Source of the DNA: an uncultured Oscillospiraceae bacterium
Lineage (GTDB): Bacteria; Bacillota; Clostridia; Oscillospirales; Oscillospiraceae
DNA: 39,838 bases
Assembly: GCA_910587395.1 (NCBI GenBank)
Contig: CAJULJ010000026.1
Coordinates: forward strand, 1 to 39,838
Direction of reading: 5' to 3'
Made by a program: the position numbers and the translations under genes. Below the pieces are notes generated by a model. It saw nothing but the letters and a program-made list of their open reading frames with translations, had not been told where the DNA came from and searched no databases. Positions within the stretch are counted from its first letter, which is position 1, and every line of letters starts with the position of its first letter. Shown in pieces: positions 1 to 6,482 of this stretch.

Positions 1-1633
1 AACCGGAGTCGAACCACACGTCCATGATGTCGTTTTCCTTGGAGAAGTGGTTCTTACCACACTTGGGGCACTTAAATCCGGCGGGGACCAGCTCCTCAGC
101 GGTTTTGTCGAACCAGATATTGGAGCCGTGCTCCCGGAAGAGGTCGGCCACGTGGGCGATGGTCTCGGGGGTGACGATGGCCTCGCCGCAGTCATCACAG
201 TAGAACACGGGGATAGGCACGCCCCACACCCGCTGGCGGGAAATGCACCAGTCGTTGCGCTCGGTAATCATAGACACCATGCGCTCCTTGCCCCAGGCGG
301 GGTGCCAAGAGATGCCGTCACAGGCCTTGACGGCCTGGTCCTTGATGGCGTCCACAGAGCAGAACCACTGTTCAGTGGCCCGGTAGATGATGGGGTGCTT
401 GCACCGCCAGCAATGGGGGTAGGAGTGGGTGATCTGGGCCTTAGCCAGCAGGAAGCCCTCGTTTTCCAGGTCGGCCACCACCATGTCGTTGCCCTTGGCG
501 TAGAACTGGCCGTTATACCGCGCGTCGGTCATCACGCCCTTGGCGTTGACGGGCACGGGCACGCCGATGTTGGTCAACCCCGCGTCGTCGTAGCGCTTGC
601 ACACCTCGAAGTCCTCCGCGCCGAAGCCGGGGGCGGTGTGGACGCACCCGGTACCGGCGTCCAGCGTGACATGGTCTCCGTTGAGAATGACGGAATCCTG
701 GTCCAGCAGGGGATGCCTGGTCACCATCAGCTCGAAGTCGGAGCCCTTCAGCGTCGCCAGCACCTTGCAGTCGTCGAAATTGATGCCCACCTGCTTGCAC
801 ACGCCCTCGGCCAGCTCCTTGGCCATGACGTAGACCTCGCCAATGGGGGCTTGGAAGAGCACATAGTCAAATTCGGCGTTCAGGGAGATGGCCGTGTTGC
901 CGGGGATGGTCCAGGGGGTGGTGGTCCAGATCACGAAGAACAGCTTGGACAGGTCGCAGTACTGCCCCAGCTTGCCCTTGTCGTCCTTCACGGGGAACTT
1001 GACGAAAATAGTGGTGCAGGGGTCGTCCTGATAGTCGATTTCAGCCTCGGCCAGGGCGGTCTGGTCGTGGGGGCACCAGTAAACGGACTTCATGCCCTTA
1101 TAGATGAGGCCCTTCTCGGCCATCTTGCCGAACACCTCGATCTGACGGGCCTCGAACTCGGGCAGGAGCGTGATATAGGGATTCTCCCACTCGCCGATGA
1201 CGCCCAAACGCTGGAACTGCTCGGTCATCCGGCCGATATACTGGGTGGCGAACTCCCGGCACTTGTCCCGGAACTGGGTAGTGGACATCTCATTGCGCTT
1301 GACGTTTTTGTCCTTGAGCACGGCGGTCTCGATGGGCAGGCCGTGGGTATCCCAGCCGGGGACGTAGGGGGCCTGGAAGCCCGTCATATTCTTGTACTTG
1401 ACGATGATATCTTTGAGGATCTTGTTCATGGCGGTGCCGATGTGGATATTGCCGTTGGCATACGGGGGGCCGTCGTGGAGGACGAACTTGGGCTTGCCCG
1501 TGTTCTTGTCCATCAGCTTGTGGTAAGTGATTTTGGTCCATTCGCCGTTGAGCATCTCTGGCTCCCGCTTGGGCAGTCCCGCGCGCATGGCAAAATCGGT
1601 CTGGGGCAGGTGGACGGTTTTGTTGTAGTCCAT
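1..1633 (-). CDS. ileS: isoleucyl-tRNA synthetase, N-terminal part (cut by window edge)
   Basis: Charges tRNA-Ile in the cytoplasm. The first 544 codons are present; the C-terminal part, including the KMSKS loop and anticodon-binding region, lies beyond position 1. The class I signature HDGPPYANGNIHIG is at residues 53-66, the CP1 editing domain contains the TTTPWT motif, and the frame leaves the window in the conserved DVWFDSG segment. Start ATG at 1633 is preceded by AGGAGGAAT. The stop of the XRE gene is 30 bp upstream on the same strand. An Ile-specific T-box leader lies about 580 bp further upstream, so the gene is probably controlled by charging of tRNA-Ile, although two small genes now separate the leader from it. 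Identity is secure. Confidence 0.97.
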   Translation of the reverse strand, partial: MDYNKTVHLPQTDFAMRAGLPKREPEMLNGEWTKITYHKLMDKNTGKPKFVLHDGPPYANGNIHIGTAMNKILKDIIVKYKNMTGFQAPYVPGWDTHGLPIETAVLKDKNVKRNEMSTTQFRDKCREFATQYIGRMTEQFQRLGVIGEWENPYITLLPEFEARQIEVFGKMAEKGLIYKGMKSVYWCPHDQTALAEAEIDYQDDPCTTIFVKFPVKDDKGKLGQYCDLSKLFFVIWTTTPWTIPGNTAISLNAEFDYVLFQAPIGEVYVMAKELAEGVCKQVGINFDDCKVLATLKGSDFELMVTRHPLLDQDSVILNGDHVTLDAGTGCVHTAPGFGAEDFEVCKRYDDAGLTNIGVPVPVNAKGVMTDARYNGQFYAKGNDMVVADLENEGFLLAKAQITHSYPHCWRCKHPIIYRATEQWFCSVDAIKDQAVKACDGISWHPAWGKERMVSMITERNDWCISRQRVWGVPIPVFYCDDCGEAIVTPETIAHVADLFREHGSNIWFDKTAEELVPAGFKCPKCGKNHFSKENDIMDVWFDSG

Positions 1634-1663
1634 AATTGGGATTCCTCCTAAATAGAATATGAT

Positions 1664-1873
1664 TTATTTGCGGTCGTCGCTGCGGCCCAGCAGATAGTCG
1701 GTGGTGACATCATAATAGTCTGCCATCCGGCACAGTACAGAGGCCGTTGGTTCACGTTTCCCCTGTTCATAATGGCAATACGCGCTCATGCTAATGTCCA
1801 ACGAAACGGCAACCTGTTCTTGCCGGGCGTTTCTTTCCTTCCGAAGCTCTTTCAATCTTTCTGCTAACTTCAT
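1664..1873 (-). CDS. small XRE/Cro-C1 family repressor
   Basis: A 69-residue DNA-binding protein that is almost only a helix-turn-helix domain: KLAERLKELRKERN leads into the HTH (about residues 17-38) and ends with the YYDVTTDYLLGRSD element typical of Clostridia XRE repressors. The start at 1873 is preferred over an upstream in-frame codon (1906) because it has GGGGG about 7 nt upstream and the longer start would lie on the -10 box. It diverges from the small gene at 1953 and its promoter overlaps a 14-bp near-palindrome, so it probably represses itself and that neighbour. It sits directly upstream of ileS with 30 bp between them. No effector domain is present. Confidence 0.88.
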   Translation of the reverse strand: MKLAERLKELRKERNARQEQVAVSLDISMSAYCHYEQGKREPTASVLCRMADYYDVTTDYLLGRSDDRK

Positions 1874-1883
1874 AATAACCCCC

Positions 1884-1912
1884 TTGACAAGGCTTGCTCG
1901 AAGCATTATAAT
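1884..1912 (+). promoter_or_regulatory. consensus sigma-A promoter of the small gene at 1953, overlapping a minus-strand -10
   Basis: TTGACA at 1884-1889, exactly 17 bp, then TATAAT at 1907-1912: a perfect match to the vegetative consensus reading rightward. The same AT block read on the minus strand also gives TATAAT (1910-1905) for the XRE gene, with only a weak -35 (TTTTTC at 1933-1928). The two divergent promoters therefore share their -10 region and should compete or be co-regulated. Confidence 0.75.
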
Positions 1913-1925
1913 TGAACTAGTCCAA
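1912..1925. promoter_or_regulatory. probable XRE operator (near-palindrome)
   Basis: TTGAACTAGTCCAA is a 14-bp inverted repeat centred on ACTAGT with a single mismatched pair. It covers the start-site region of the rightward consensus promoter and lies in the -35/-10 spacer of the leftward XRE promoter, where a dimeric XRE repressor would block both. The assignment is from position and symmetry only. Confidence 0.6.
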
Positions 1926-1952
1926 ATGAAAAATTACAGGGGCGTGCATAAC

Positions 1953-2216
1953 ATGGATATGACAAATATATTTGACTCGTTGATGCAGGCTATTGATGAA
2001 CATTCTTTCCCATATGTTTCCCCAAAAGGGGAGTATCAACGGGAGGTGCATCGTGCGGAACAGCATCTGGAATGGCTGGAGGAGCACTTGAACGAGGAGG
2101 AAAAGGCCCATTTGGAGGGATTTCGGAACGCGGAACTGAGCCTTTCCACCATGGAGTGCGAAGCGTCAATCAAAATTGCCCTGGCCGTTGGGATTCGTTT
2201 TGCTCTTCCAAGCTAA
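1953..2216 (+). CDS. small acidic protein, DUF6809-like
   Basis: An 87-residue protein of unknown function, mostly predicted helical, with acidic and charged segments (EYQREVHRAEQHLEWLEEHL and a C-terminal small-residue helix). Length and pattern resemble the small Clostridia DUF6809 family; this is from memory and not certain. Start 1953 (MDMTN) is chosen because AGGGG lies about 10 nt upstream and the consensus promoter would begin transcription near 1919, leaving an earlier ATG at 1926 without a ribosome-binding site. It is divergent from the XRE gene and probably repressed by it. Its stop codon (2214-2216) touches the terminator of the oppositely oriented T-box leader, so read-through from the T-box would be antisense to this whole gene. 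Confidence 0.7.
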   Translation: MDMTNIFDSLMQAIDEHSFPYVSPKGEYQREVHRAEQHLEWLEEHLNEEEKAHLEGFRNAELSLSTMECEASIKIALAVGIRFALPS

Positions 2217-2254
2217 ATAAAAACGCCCATGTCCCCGAAAGGAGACAAAGGCGT
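2215..2254 (-). terminator. T-box attenuator terminator
   Basis: Read on the minus strand, ACGCC and GGCGT arms (2254-2250 with 2227-2223) and an inner GTC/GAC stem with a TTTC loop are followed by GTTTTTATTT. It lies immediately after the T-box sequence, as expected for the terminator that competes with the antiterminator. Confidence 0.85.
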
Positions 2255-2500
2255 CGTAAAACCTCTGCGGTACCACTCCCGTTCCGTACAGTGTACGGCA
2301 CTCGTGCGTCCTGTAACGGGGACACCCGGCGGAATCTACTTGCAAAAAGCGTTCGGTCCGCGGCTCCCAGGTGATGTTCGCCGGGTCCGCCCCGCCGCCC
2401 TCGCACCATACGGGCGGCTCTCTGAGAGGTTCCACAACCGGTTACTCGTCCTGTTCAAAGCCTTTGTTGATATAGCGTCTGTTCTTGTGGAACGGACGCT
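2215..2500 (-). promoter_or_regulatory. T-box riboswitch leader, isoleucine-specific
   Basis: On the minus strand the leader has a 5' hairpin (2500-2474), the GGACGAGTA element of stem I, the AGAGAGCCG...GGTGCGAGG distal stem I signature, then GAAC-ATC-A, where ATC at 2375-2373 is the specifier codon for isoleucine. The T-box sequence GGGAGTGGTACCGC is at 2280-2267, followed by the attenuator. Uncharged tRNA-Ile should stabilise the antiterminator and permit read-through. The specifier matches ileS, which lies downstream on the same strand beyond the inserted XRE/DUF6809-like pair. T-box identity is firm; which genes it now controls is inference. Confidence 0.93.
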
Positions 2501-2504
2501 ATTT

Positions 2505-2533
2505 ATATTATAGGCGCAAGGGGGATTTGTCAA
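2505..2533 (-). promoter_or_regulatory. promoter of the T-box transcript
   Basis: Minus strand TTGACA at 2533-2528. TATAAT follows at 2512-2507 with a 15-bp spacer; the overlapping TAATAT at 2510-2505 gives a 17-bp spacer. Either puts the start just ahead of the 5' hairpin of the leader. Confidence 0.6.
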
Positions 2534-2578
2534 CCGTTTTTCTGAGAAAAACTATACAAAAACCGCACGGCGAGTATA

Positions 2579-2846
2579 GATTCCCCTTGCCAGGGGAGGG
2601 GCGCCCTCCGGGGGGTTACTTTCTCTCACGCGAGAGAAAGTAACCAAAGAGCGCGCATAGGGGGGTACCCCCTATGTACCCCCTTTTTACGGGAGAGCCC
2701 TATACGTTACTGGTCTGGTACACTTCCGGCGCGTGGGGCTTTCGACGCAGATGCTTCCATTTGTGCTGCCGCCGGTGTCTGGTCATTGGAATCAGCTGCG
2801 CCTACCGTACTGCGCCTGGGGGGGGGTGGACCGTTCGGTGCGGAGG
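2579..2846 (+). repeat. intergenic structured repeat, copy A
   Basis: A non-coding element of about 270 bp that also occurs at 5416-5733. Order on the plus strand: a 14-bp perfect hairpin with arms GGTTACTTTCTCTC and GAGAGAAAGTAACC (2614-2645, loop ACGC), then CCAAAGA, then a second hairpin with arms CATAGGGGG and CCCCCTATG (2656-2676), then blocks nearly or fully identical to copy B at 2685-2706, 2723-2748 (26 of 26) and 2759-2772 (14 of 14), and a final block at 2811-2846. It ends 7 bp from the stop codon of prmA (minus strand), so it would form the 3' flank of the prmA transcript. No protein is supported. It may be a structured 3' UTR, a non-coding RNA or a mobile repeat. Confidence 0.75.
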
Positions 2847-2853
2847 CGTATCT

Positions 2854-3798
2854 TTATCTGCGCTTGCCGAGAAAGGCGTGCCAGCCGCTCCGTTCTAGGT
2901 GCTTTGCGATGGCGAAGCCATTGGCTTCCATTGCGGCGCGTACCTCATCCTGCCGCCCATCGATAATGCCGGAGGTCAGAAACACCCCATTCGGGGGCAT
3001 AAACTCTCCCGCCTTTGCCGACAGCGGGATAATAACATCCGCCACAATATTAGCCAGCACAACCTGGTTCTGTCCTGGTTCCAGCTTTGCGGCCAGCTTT
3101 TTGTCGCTGAGCACATCCCCGGCGTACACGCTCAAGCGGTCCAGCCCGATGCCGTTCAGCGCGGCATTTTCAAAGGCCACATCCGCCGCCTTGGGGTCGA
3201 TATCCACCCCCACGGCTCGGGAGGCCCCCAGCGCCAGCGCCGCGATAGCTAGAATCCCTGACCCGCAGCCCAAATCCAGCACCTTGTCCCCAGGCCGAAG
3301 CACCTCTTCCAGCAATTCCAAGCACAGCTGAGTAGTAGGATGCGCCCCAGTGCCAAAGGTCAGTCCAGGGTTGAGGTACAGCGGCACGCGCCCGTCCGGG
3401 ACAGGCTCACCCCGCATCCAGTCCGGGACAATGTGAATACGCATTCCCACCGGAATCGGCTGATAATACTTCTGCCAGGAGGTGGCCCAATCCTCTTCCC
3501 GCAGGGAGACGGTCTGAGGCTCATACTCCTCCAGCCCTACCAAGTATTGGCGCAGCTGCTTCTGCCCTTCCTCATTGTCCGGCACATAGAACTTCACCCG
3601 GCTGGCCCCCTTCATGCGCTGGGCCAACCCCTCATCCACATAGTCCCAATACTGCCGGTTCTGTTCCAGAAAGCGGAGAAAATCCCCCTCTTCCTCCACC
3701 ACCAGCCCGGTCATACCGTTGGCGGTGAGGGTATCGCACACCTGGTCCAGCCGTTCCGCCGGAACGGGGACCGTCACCTCCAGCCACAGTTCACTCAT
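2854..3798 (-). CDS. prmA: ribosomal protein L11 methyltransferase
   Basis: A SAM-dependent methyltransferase that trimethylates ribosomal protein L11. The 314 residues match the family length. An N-terminal substrate-recognition domain (about 1-100) precedes the Rossmann domain, with GTGAHPTT at 149-156, SAM motif I LDLGCGSG at 174-181, the acidic GVDID turn at 197-201 and the ANIVADV catalytic-loop motif at 249-255. Its ATG overlaps the stop of the alpha/beta hydrolase gene (TAATG), so the two are translationally coupled. It is the last gene of a four-gene minus-strand unit. Its stop is followed at once by repeat copy A rather than by a simple terminator. Confidence 0.96.
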   Translation of the reverse strand: MSELWLEVTVPVPAERLDQVCDTLTANGMTGLVVEEEGDFLRFLEQNRQYWDYVDEGLAQRMKGASRVKFYVPDNEEGQKQLRQYLVGLEEYEPQTVSLREEDWATSWQKYYQPIPVGMRIHIVPDWMRGEPVPDGRVPLYLNPGLTFGTGAHPTTQLCLELLEEVLRPGDKVLDLGCGSGILAIAALALGASRAVGVDIDPKAADVAFENAALNGIGLDRLSVYAGDVLSDKKLAAKLEPGQNQVVLANIVADVIIPLSAKAGEFMPPNGVFLTSGIIDGRQDEVRAAMEANGFAIAKHLERSGWHAFLGKRR

Positions 3799-4478
3799 TA
3801 GGCATCCTCCCTCAAAAATTCCAAAACCGCCCGGTTAAAGGGTCCATACTGTTTATTTGCGATAAAATGGTCCCCCTCGATCGTGACCAGCCGCCCCTTT
3901 GGCAGGCTGTCCGCAATCAGCCGGGAGTGAGCGGCTTTTATCATGTCCTTACTGCCCACAACAACCAGCACGGGCATAGCAAGCGCCGCCAGCTCCTTGG
4001 CGTCAATGTGCGGCTCGTTCACCATCAGCCCCAGCATTTCCGCATTGGCCTGCGCTTTTGGAGCCTTGAATAAAGAGGCCGTCTTATACCCCAGTACAAT
4101 GGGGATTTGCACCGAGGCTTTCACCCCGGACGGGTCCAAATTGGCCCCGTTGAGCACCAGCCGTCCCACCCGCTCAGGATGCCGCAGGGCAAAGGTGAGC
4201 GCGATGTTGCCCCCATCGCTGAAGCCCAAAATATGGGCCTTTTCAATGCCTTGCCCGTTCATAAATCCCAGCAGGTCGTCCGCGAACTGGGAAATAGTGA
4301 ATGGGGCCGTCCCCCGGGGCGACTGCCCATGCCCCCGGGTATCGACGGCGTACACGGCAAAATACCGGGCGAACTCGTCCACCTGGTGGACGAAATAATC
4401 CCCGCTCTCTCCGTTGCCGTGGAGCAGGAGCAGGGGAGCGCCCGCCCCCTTTTTGATGTAGTGGAGCTCGATGTCCAT
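3798..4478 (-). CDS. alpha/beta hydrolase
   Basis: A 226-residue cytoplasmic hydrolase without a signal peptide; the substrate is unknown. The oxyanion-hole segment LLLLHGNGES is at residues 16-25, the nucleophile elbow GFSDGG at 85-90 gives Ser87, the acid is probably Asp178 (GSKD) and the base His204 (EGDH), a complete triad. Length suits a small esterase or lipase-type enzyme with a minimal cap. Start ATG 4478 has GAGG overlapping the stop of the upstream gene 7 bp away, and its stop overlaps prmA. The operon context gives no clear pathway. Confidence 0.9.
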   Translation of the reverse strand: MDIELHYIKKGAGAPLLLLHGNGESGDYFVHQVDEFARYFAVYAVDTRGHGQSPRGTAPFTISQFADDLLGFMNGQGIEKAHILGFSDGGNIALTFALRHPERVGRLVLNGANLDPSGVKASVQIPIVLGYKTASLFKAPKAQANAEMLGLMVNEPHIDAKELAALAMPVLVVVGSKDMIKAAHSRLIADSLPKGRLVTIEGDHFIANKQYGPFNRAVLEFLREDA

Positions 4479-4485
4479 AGTTACC

Positions 4486-4800
4486 TCATTTGACCTTGAT
4501 CTGTTTCACGCTGTCCAGCCGGATCAGCTTTTCGCATTCGCTCTTTTTACCCTCATTGACCAGCACCAGCGCCCAGTCCTCGTCCGCGTCCAAGATCTTG
4601 CACTCCTTGCCCAACAGATCCCCGTCGCCGGCTTCCACTGTGAGGGTGACGGTTTTCCCCACCTGTTTTCTCATCTGCTCCCCCAGGCCCTCCACCCGGC
4701 CGGGGCCGATGCCGTTGTCCCGCAAAATGCGCTCTAGGCGGTTCACCTTGCCGTACAGGGCGAGACACAGGACAAACGCAATCATCCCAAAGTATTCCAT
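4486..4800 (-). CDS. small membrane-anchored protein with a beta-rich (Sm-like?) domain
   Basis: A 104-residue protein not assigned to a family. Residues 2-17 (EYFGMIAFVLCLALYG) form a membrane segment, followed by a short charged linker and a beta-rich domain (about 45-104) containing VGKTVTLTV, CKILDADEDWALVLV and IRLDSVKQIKV. The same pattern is seen in the C-terminal half of the XRE protein upstream, suggesting paralogous small-barrel domains. The ribosome-binding site GAGGAGG overlaps the stop of that XRE gene, so the two are tightly coupled. A membrane partner or anti-regulator role is plausible but is only inference from the shared domain and operon. Confidence 0.75.
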   Translation of the reverse strand: MEYFGMIAFVLCLALYGKVNRLERILRDNGIGPGRVEGLGEQMRKQVGKTVTLTVEAGDGDLLGKECKILDADEDWALVLVNEGKKSECEKLIRLDSVKQIKVK

Positions 4801-4813
4801 GGCCCCGCCCTCC

Positions 4814-5296
4814 TCAATTCAGCTCCAGGGGGGAGCGGCGGGCCGCCTCCCCGTTCTTGAGGAAGGTAATGGTACTGATGGCGGACAGGGGGATCAGCCG
4901 CACCTCATTCTTTTGCGGCTTCCTTTTGTTCACTACCACCTCTACGTTGGCCCAGGCCCCGTCAAAATCCTGAATGACGCACCACTCGTGGACGACGGGC
5001 ATTCCGTCGCCCTCGTAGAAGGTCAGCTTGACCCGCTTCCCTTGGGCCTGCTTCAGCAGCCGGGTCACTGTGGGCGCGGCGGGCTTCCCCTTCTCGTCCA
5101 CCCCGTCCTGCAAAAGATAGTCGCAGCTGACCTCTAAAATCTGCGCCATGCGCACGATTTTTTCTGTCTCCGGATAGGCCGCGTCCGACTCCCAGCGGCT
5201 CACCGCCTGCCGGGTCACGTTCAGCTGCTCGGCCAGCTGTTCCTGGGTCAGGTTTTTGGCCCGCCGGGCCTCCGCCAATTTGTTTCCTAAGCTCAT
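4814..5296 (-). CDS. XRE transcriptional regulator with C-terminal small-barrel domain
   Basis: A 160-residue DNA-binding protein. Residues 4-60 are a classic Cro/C1 helix-turn-helix (LTQEQLAEQLNVTRQAVSRW), closed by the EVSCDYLLQDG element. After a linker, residues 83-150 form a beta-rich domain (GKRVKLTFYEGD, CVIQDFDGAWANVEV, VRLIPLSAISTITFL) that resembles the domain of the next gene and loosely an Sm/Hfq-like barrel. Start ATG 5296 has GAGGTGA upstream. It is the first gene of the unit XRE, small membrane protein, alpha/beta hydrolase, prmA, and probably regulates it; two inverted repeats in its leader are candidate operators. Confidence 0.88.
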   Translation of the reverse strand: MSLGNKLAEARRAKNLTQEQLAEQLNVTRQAVSRWESDAAYPETEKIVRMAQILEVSCDYLLQDGVDEKGKPAAPTVTRLLKQAQGKRVKLTFYEGDGMPVVHEWCVIQDFDGAWANVEVVVNKRKPQKNEVRLIPLSAISTITFLKNGEAARRSPLELN

Positions 5297-5318
5297 GGTA
5301 TCACCTCGTTGTTAGTTC

Positions 5319-5368
5319 GGGGGAGTGTCCCCCTGGATACCCCCAGCTTAGCAAACCCGCCGGGTTTG
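5319..5368 (-). promoter_or_regulatory. two inverted repeats in the leader of the XRE operon
   Basis: GGGGGA-GTG-TCCCCC (5319-5333) and CAAACCC-GCC-GGGTTTG (5352-5368) lie 23-72 bp upstream of the XRE start. They could be operators for the protein or leader hairpins. No clear -35/-10 pair was found in the same stretch. Confidence 0.35.
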
Positions 5369-5415
5369 ACCAGCATTTTCTTGTTTCCTAATGTAACGTT
5401 TGGGTTTCTTTTCGG

Positions 5416-5733
5416 GATTCCGTCCCTTGGGGACCCTTCGGGGACCTACTTTCTGCTTGTGCAGAAAGTAGGCAAAGACACACTTAGGGGGCATCCCGCC
5501 GGTTCGGCTTCGAGCGCCAAGGGCGCGCGCTCTCGCTCACAGGCGGGCTTCCCCCTAAGAAACCCCTGGTTTTACGGGAGAGGCCTATACGGAAAGCGAA
5601 TGATGGCCCTTCCGGCGCGTGGGGCTTTCGACGCGGGGCGCCCTGATTTGTGCTGCCGCTTGTGGTTGGATTTGTTTTGTTTTTGCGGTCCGCGGGGCTG
5701 CGCCTGGGTGGGTGGGCCGTTCGGCGCGGGGGT
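5416..5733 (+). repeat. intergenic structured repeat, copy B
   Basis: Second copy of the element at 2579-2846, about 320 bp. The first hairpin has arms CCTACTTTCTGC and GCAGAAAGTAGG (5445-5472, loop TTGT), followed by GGCAAAGA. The second stem has arms CTTAGGGGG (5483-5491) and CCCCCTAAG (5551-5559), enclosing a GC-rich insert of about 60 bp that copy A lacks. Conserved blocks follow at 5570-5591, 5609-5634 (identical to copy A over 26 bp), 5646-5659 and 5699-5733. Both stems differ from copy A in sequence but keep pairing, which suggests selection on structure. It ends 6 bp from the stop of the GatD-like gene, the same position relative to a minus-strand gene as copy A. Confidence 0.75.
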
Positions 5734-5739
5734 GGTGAA

Positions 5740-6468
5740 TTAGGCGCCGGTTCGTGCGGTGAGCTCTTTTAGCGTTACTTCGTAGGCTTCCCGTTCGTAG
5801 GGCAGGATGGGGAGGGATTCGGGCAGTTCCCATTCTTTTGCGGCAAAGATGCGTTTAATCAGGAAATCAACAAAATCCGGATTTTTTACCAGCACCGGAC
5901 CGGTGATATGCGTGGCAAACACATTGCCGGACGCATATCCCTCCGGGCCTTTTTCTTCCTCATTGCCAAAACCGAGGCTCAGCTTGTCAAACAGAGCATG
6001 CGCGTCCTCGGTCACGGAGCACTTGTTCATGAATCCCACCACGGGGCTTTCCCACAGGGAAGTATGGGCGATCACATCCTCTGGGGTGCGCTGGTCTGTT
6101 TCCACGGTGGCGAAGTCCGCCAACCTCAGGCCGGGCCACGTCTTGCCTGCGGCGTCGATCATGGACAGGCCCAGCATTTCCATGGCGTTTCCGGTGAACA
6201 GCACGACGGCCCCCCGGTCCACAGCGGTTTTGAATGCCGCCCTGTGGGCGGACAGGGCTGTGAGCGCCGCTTTTTGGGTCCGCTCCGTTCCCGCGCCCAT
6301 GTAGATAAAGCCGGTATGTTCAAAGTCCGGCTCATCCTCAAACAGCGCGGTTTTTACGGTAACGGTCACCCCCATCGCCTCCAGATGGCGGCGGAGGACC
6401 ATCACATTGGCATACTCCCCGTACAGCGACATGCAGTCGGGATAAAGGTGTAAAATGGTCAATTCCAT
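5740..6468 (-). CDS. GatD-like type 1 glutamine amidotransferase homologue lacking the catalytic cysteine
   Basis: Homologue of GatD, the glutaminase half of the MurT/GatD complex that amidates D-Glu of lipid II. Length (242 aa), the N-terminal LTILHLYPDCMSLYGEYANV segment and its position directly after murT (14 bp, good AGGAGG) fit. However, where GatD enzymes have a CGGYQ-type nucleophile elbow this protein reads FTGNAMEMLG (residues 91-100), placing glycine 93 at the cysteine position, and the catalytic His motif (HGP) reads TGP at 190-192, with His188 two residues earlier. As read, it should not hydrolyse glutamine. It may be a structural partner of MurT, or use ammonia from another source. 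Fold and operon assignment are confident; activity is not. Confidence 0.85.
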   Translation of the reverse strand: MELTILHLYPDCMSLYGEYANVMVLRRHLEAMGVTVTVKTALFEDEPDFEHTGFIYMGAGTERTQKAALTALSAHRAAFKTAVDRGAVVLFTGNAMEMLGLSMIDAAGKTWPGLRLADFATVETDQRTPEDVIAHTSLWESPVVGFMNKCSVTEDAHALFDKLSLGFGNEEEKGPEGYASGNVFATHITGPVLVKNPDFVDFLIKRIFAAKEWELPESLPILPYEREAYEVTLKELTARTGA

Positions 6469-6482
6469 AATAGTTCCCTCCT

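Noticed and set aside
47..1651. A 534-codon open frame on the plus strand across ileS
   Set aside because: It is the antisense shadow of ileS: His/Gly/Val/Leu-rich with no domain, while the minus strand carries clear synthetase motifs.
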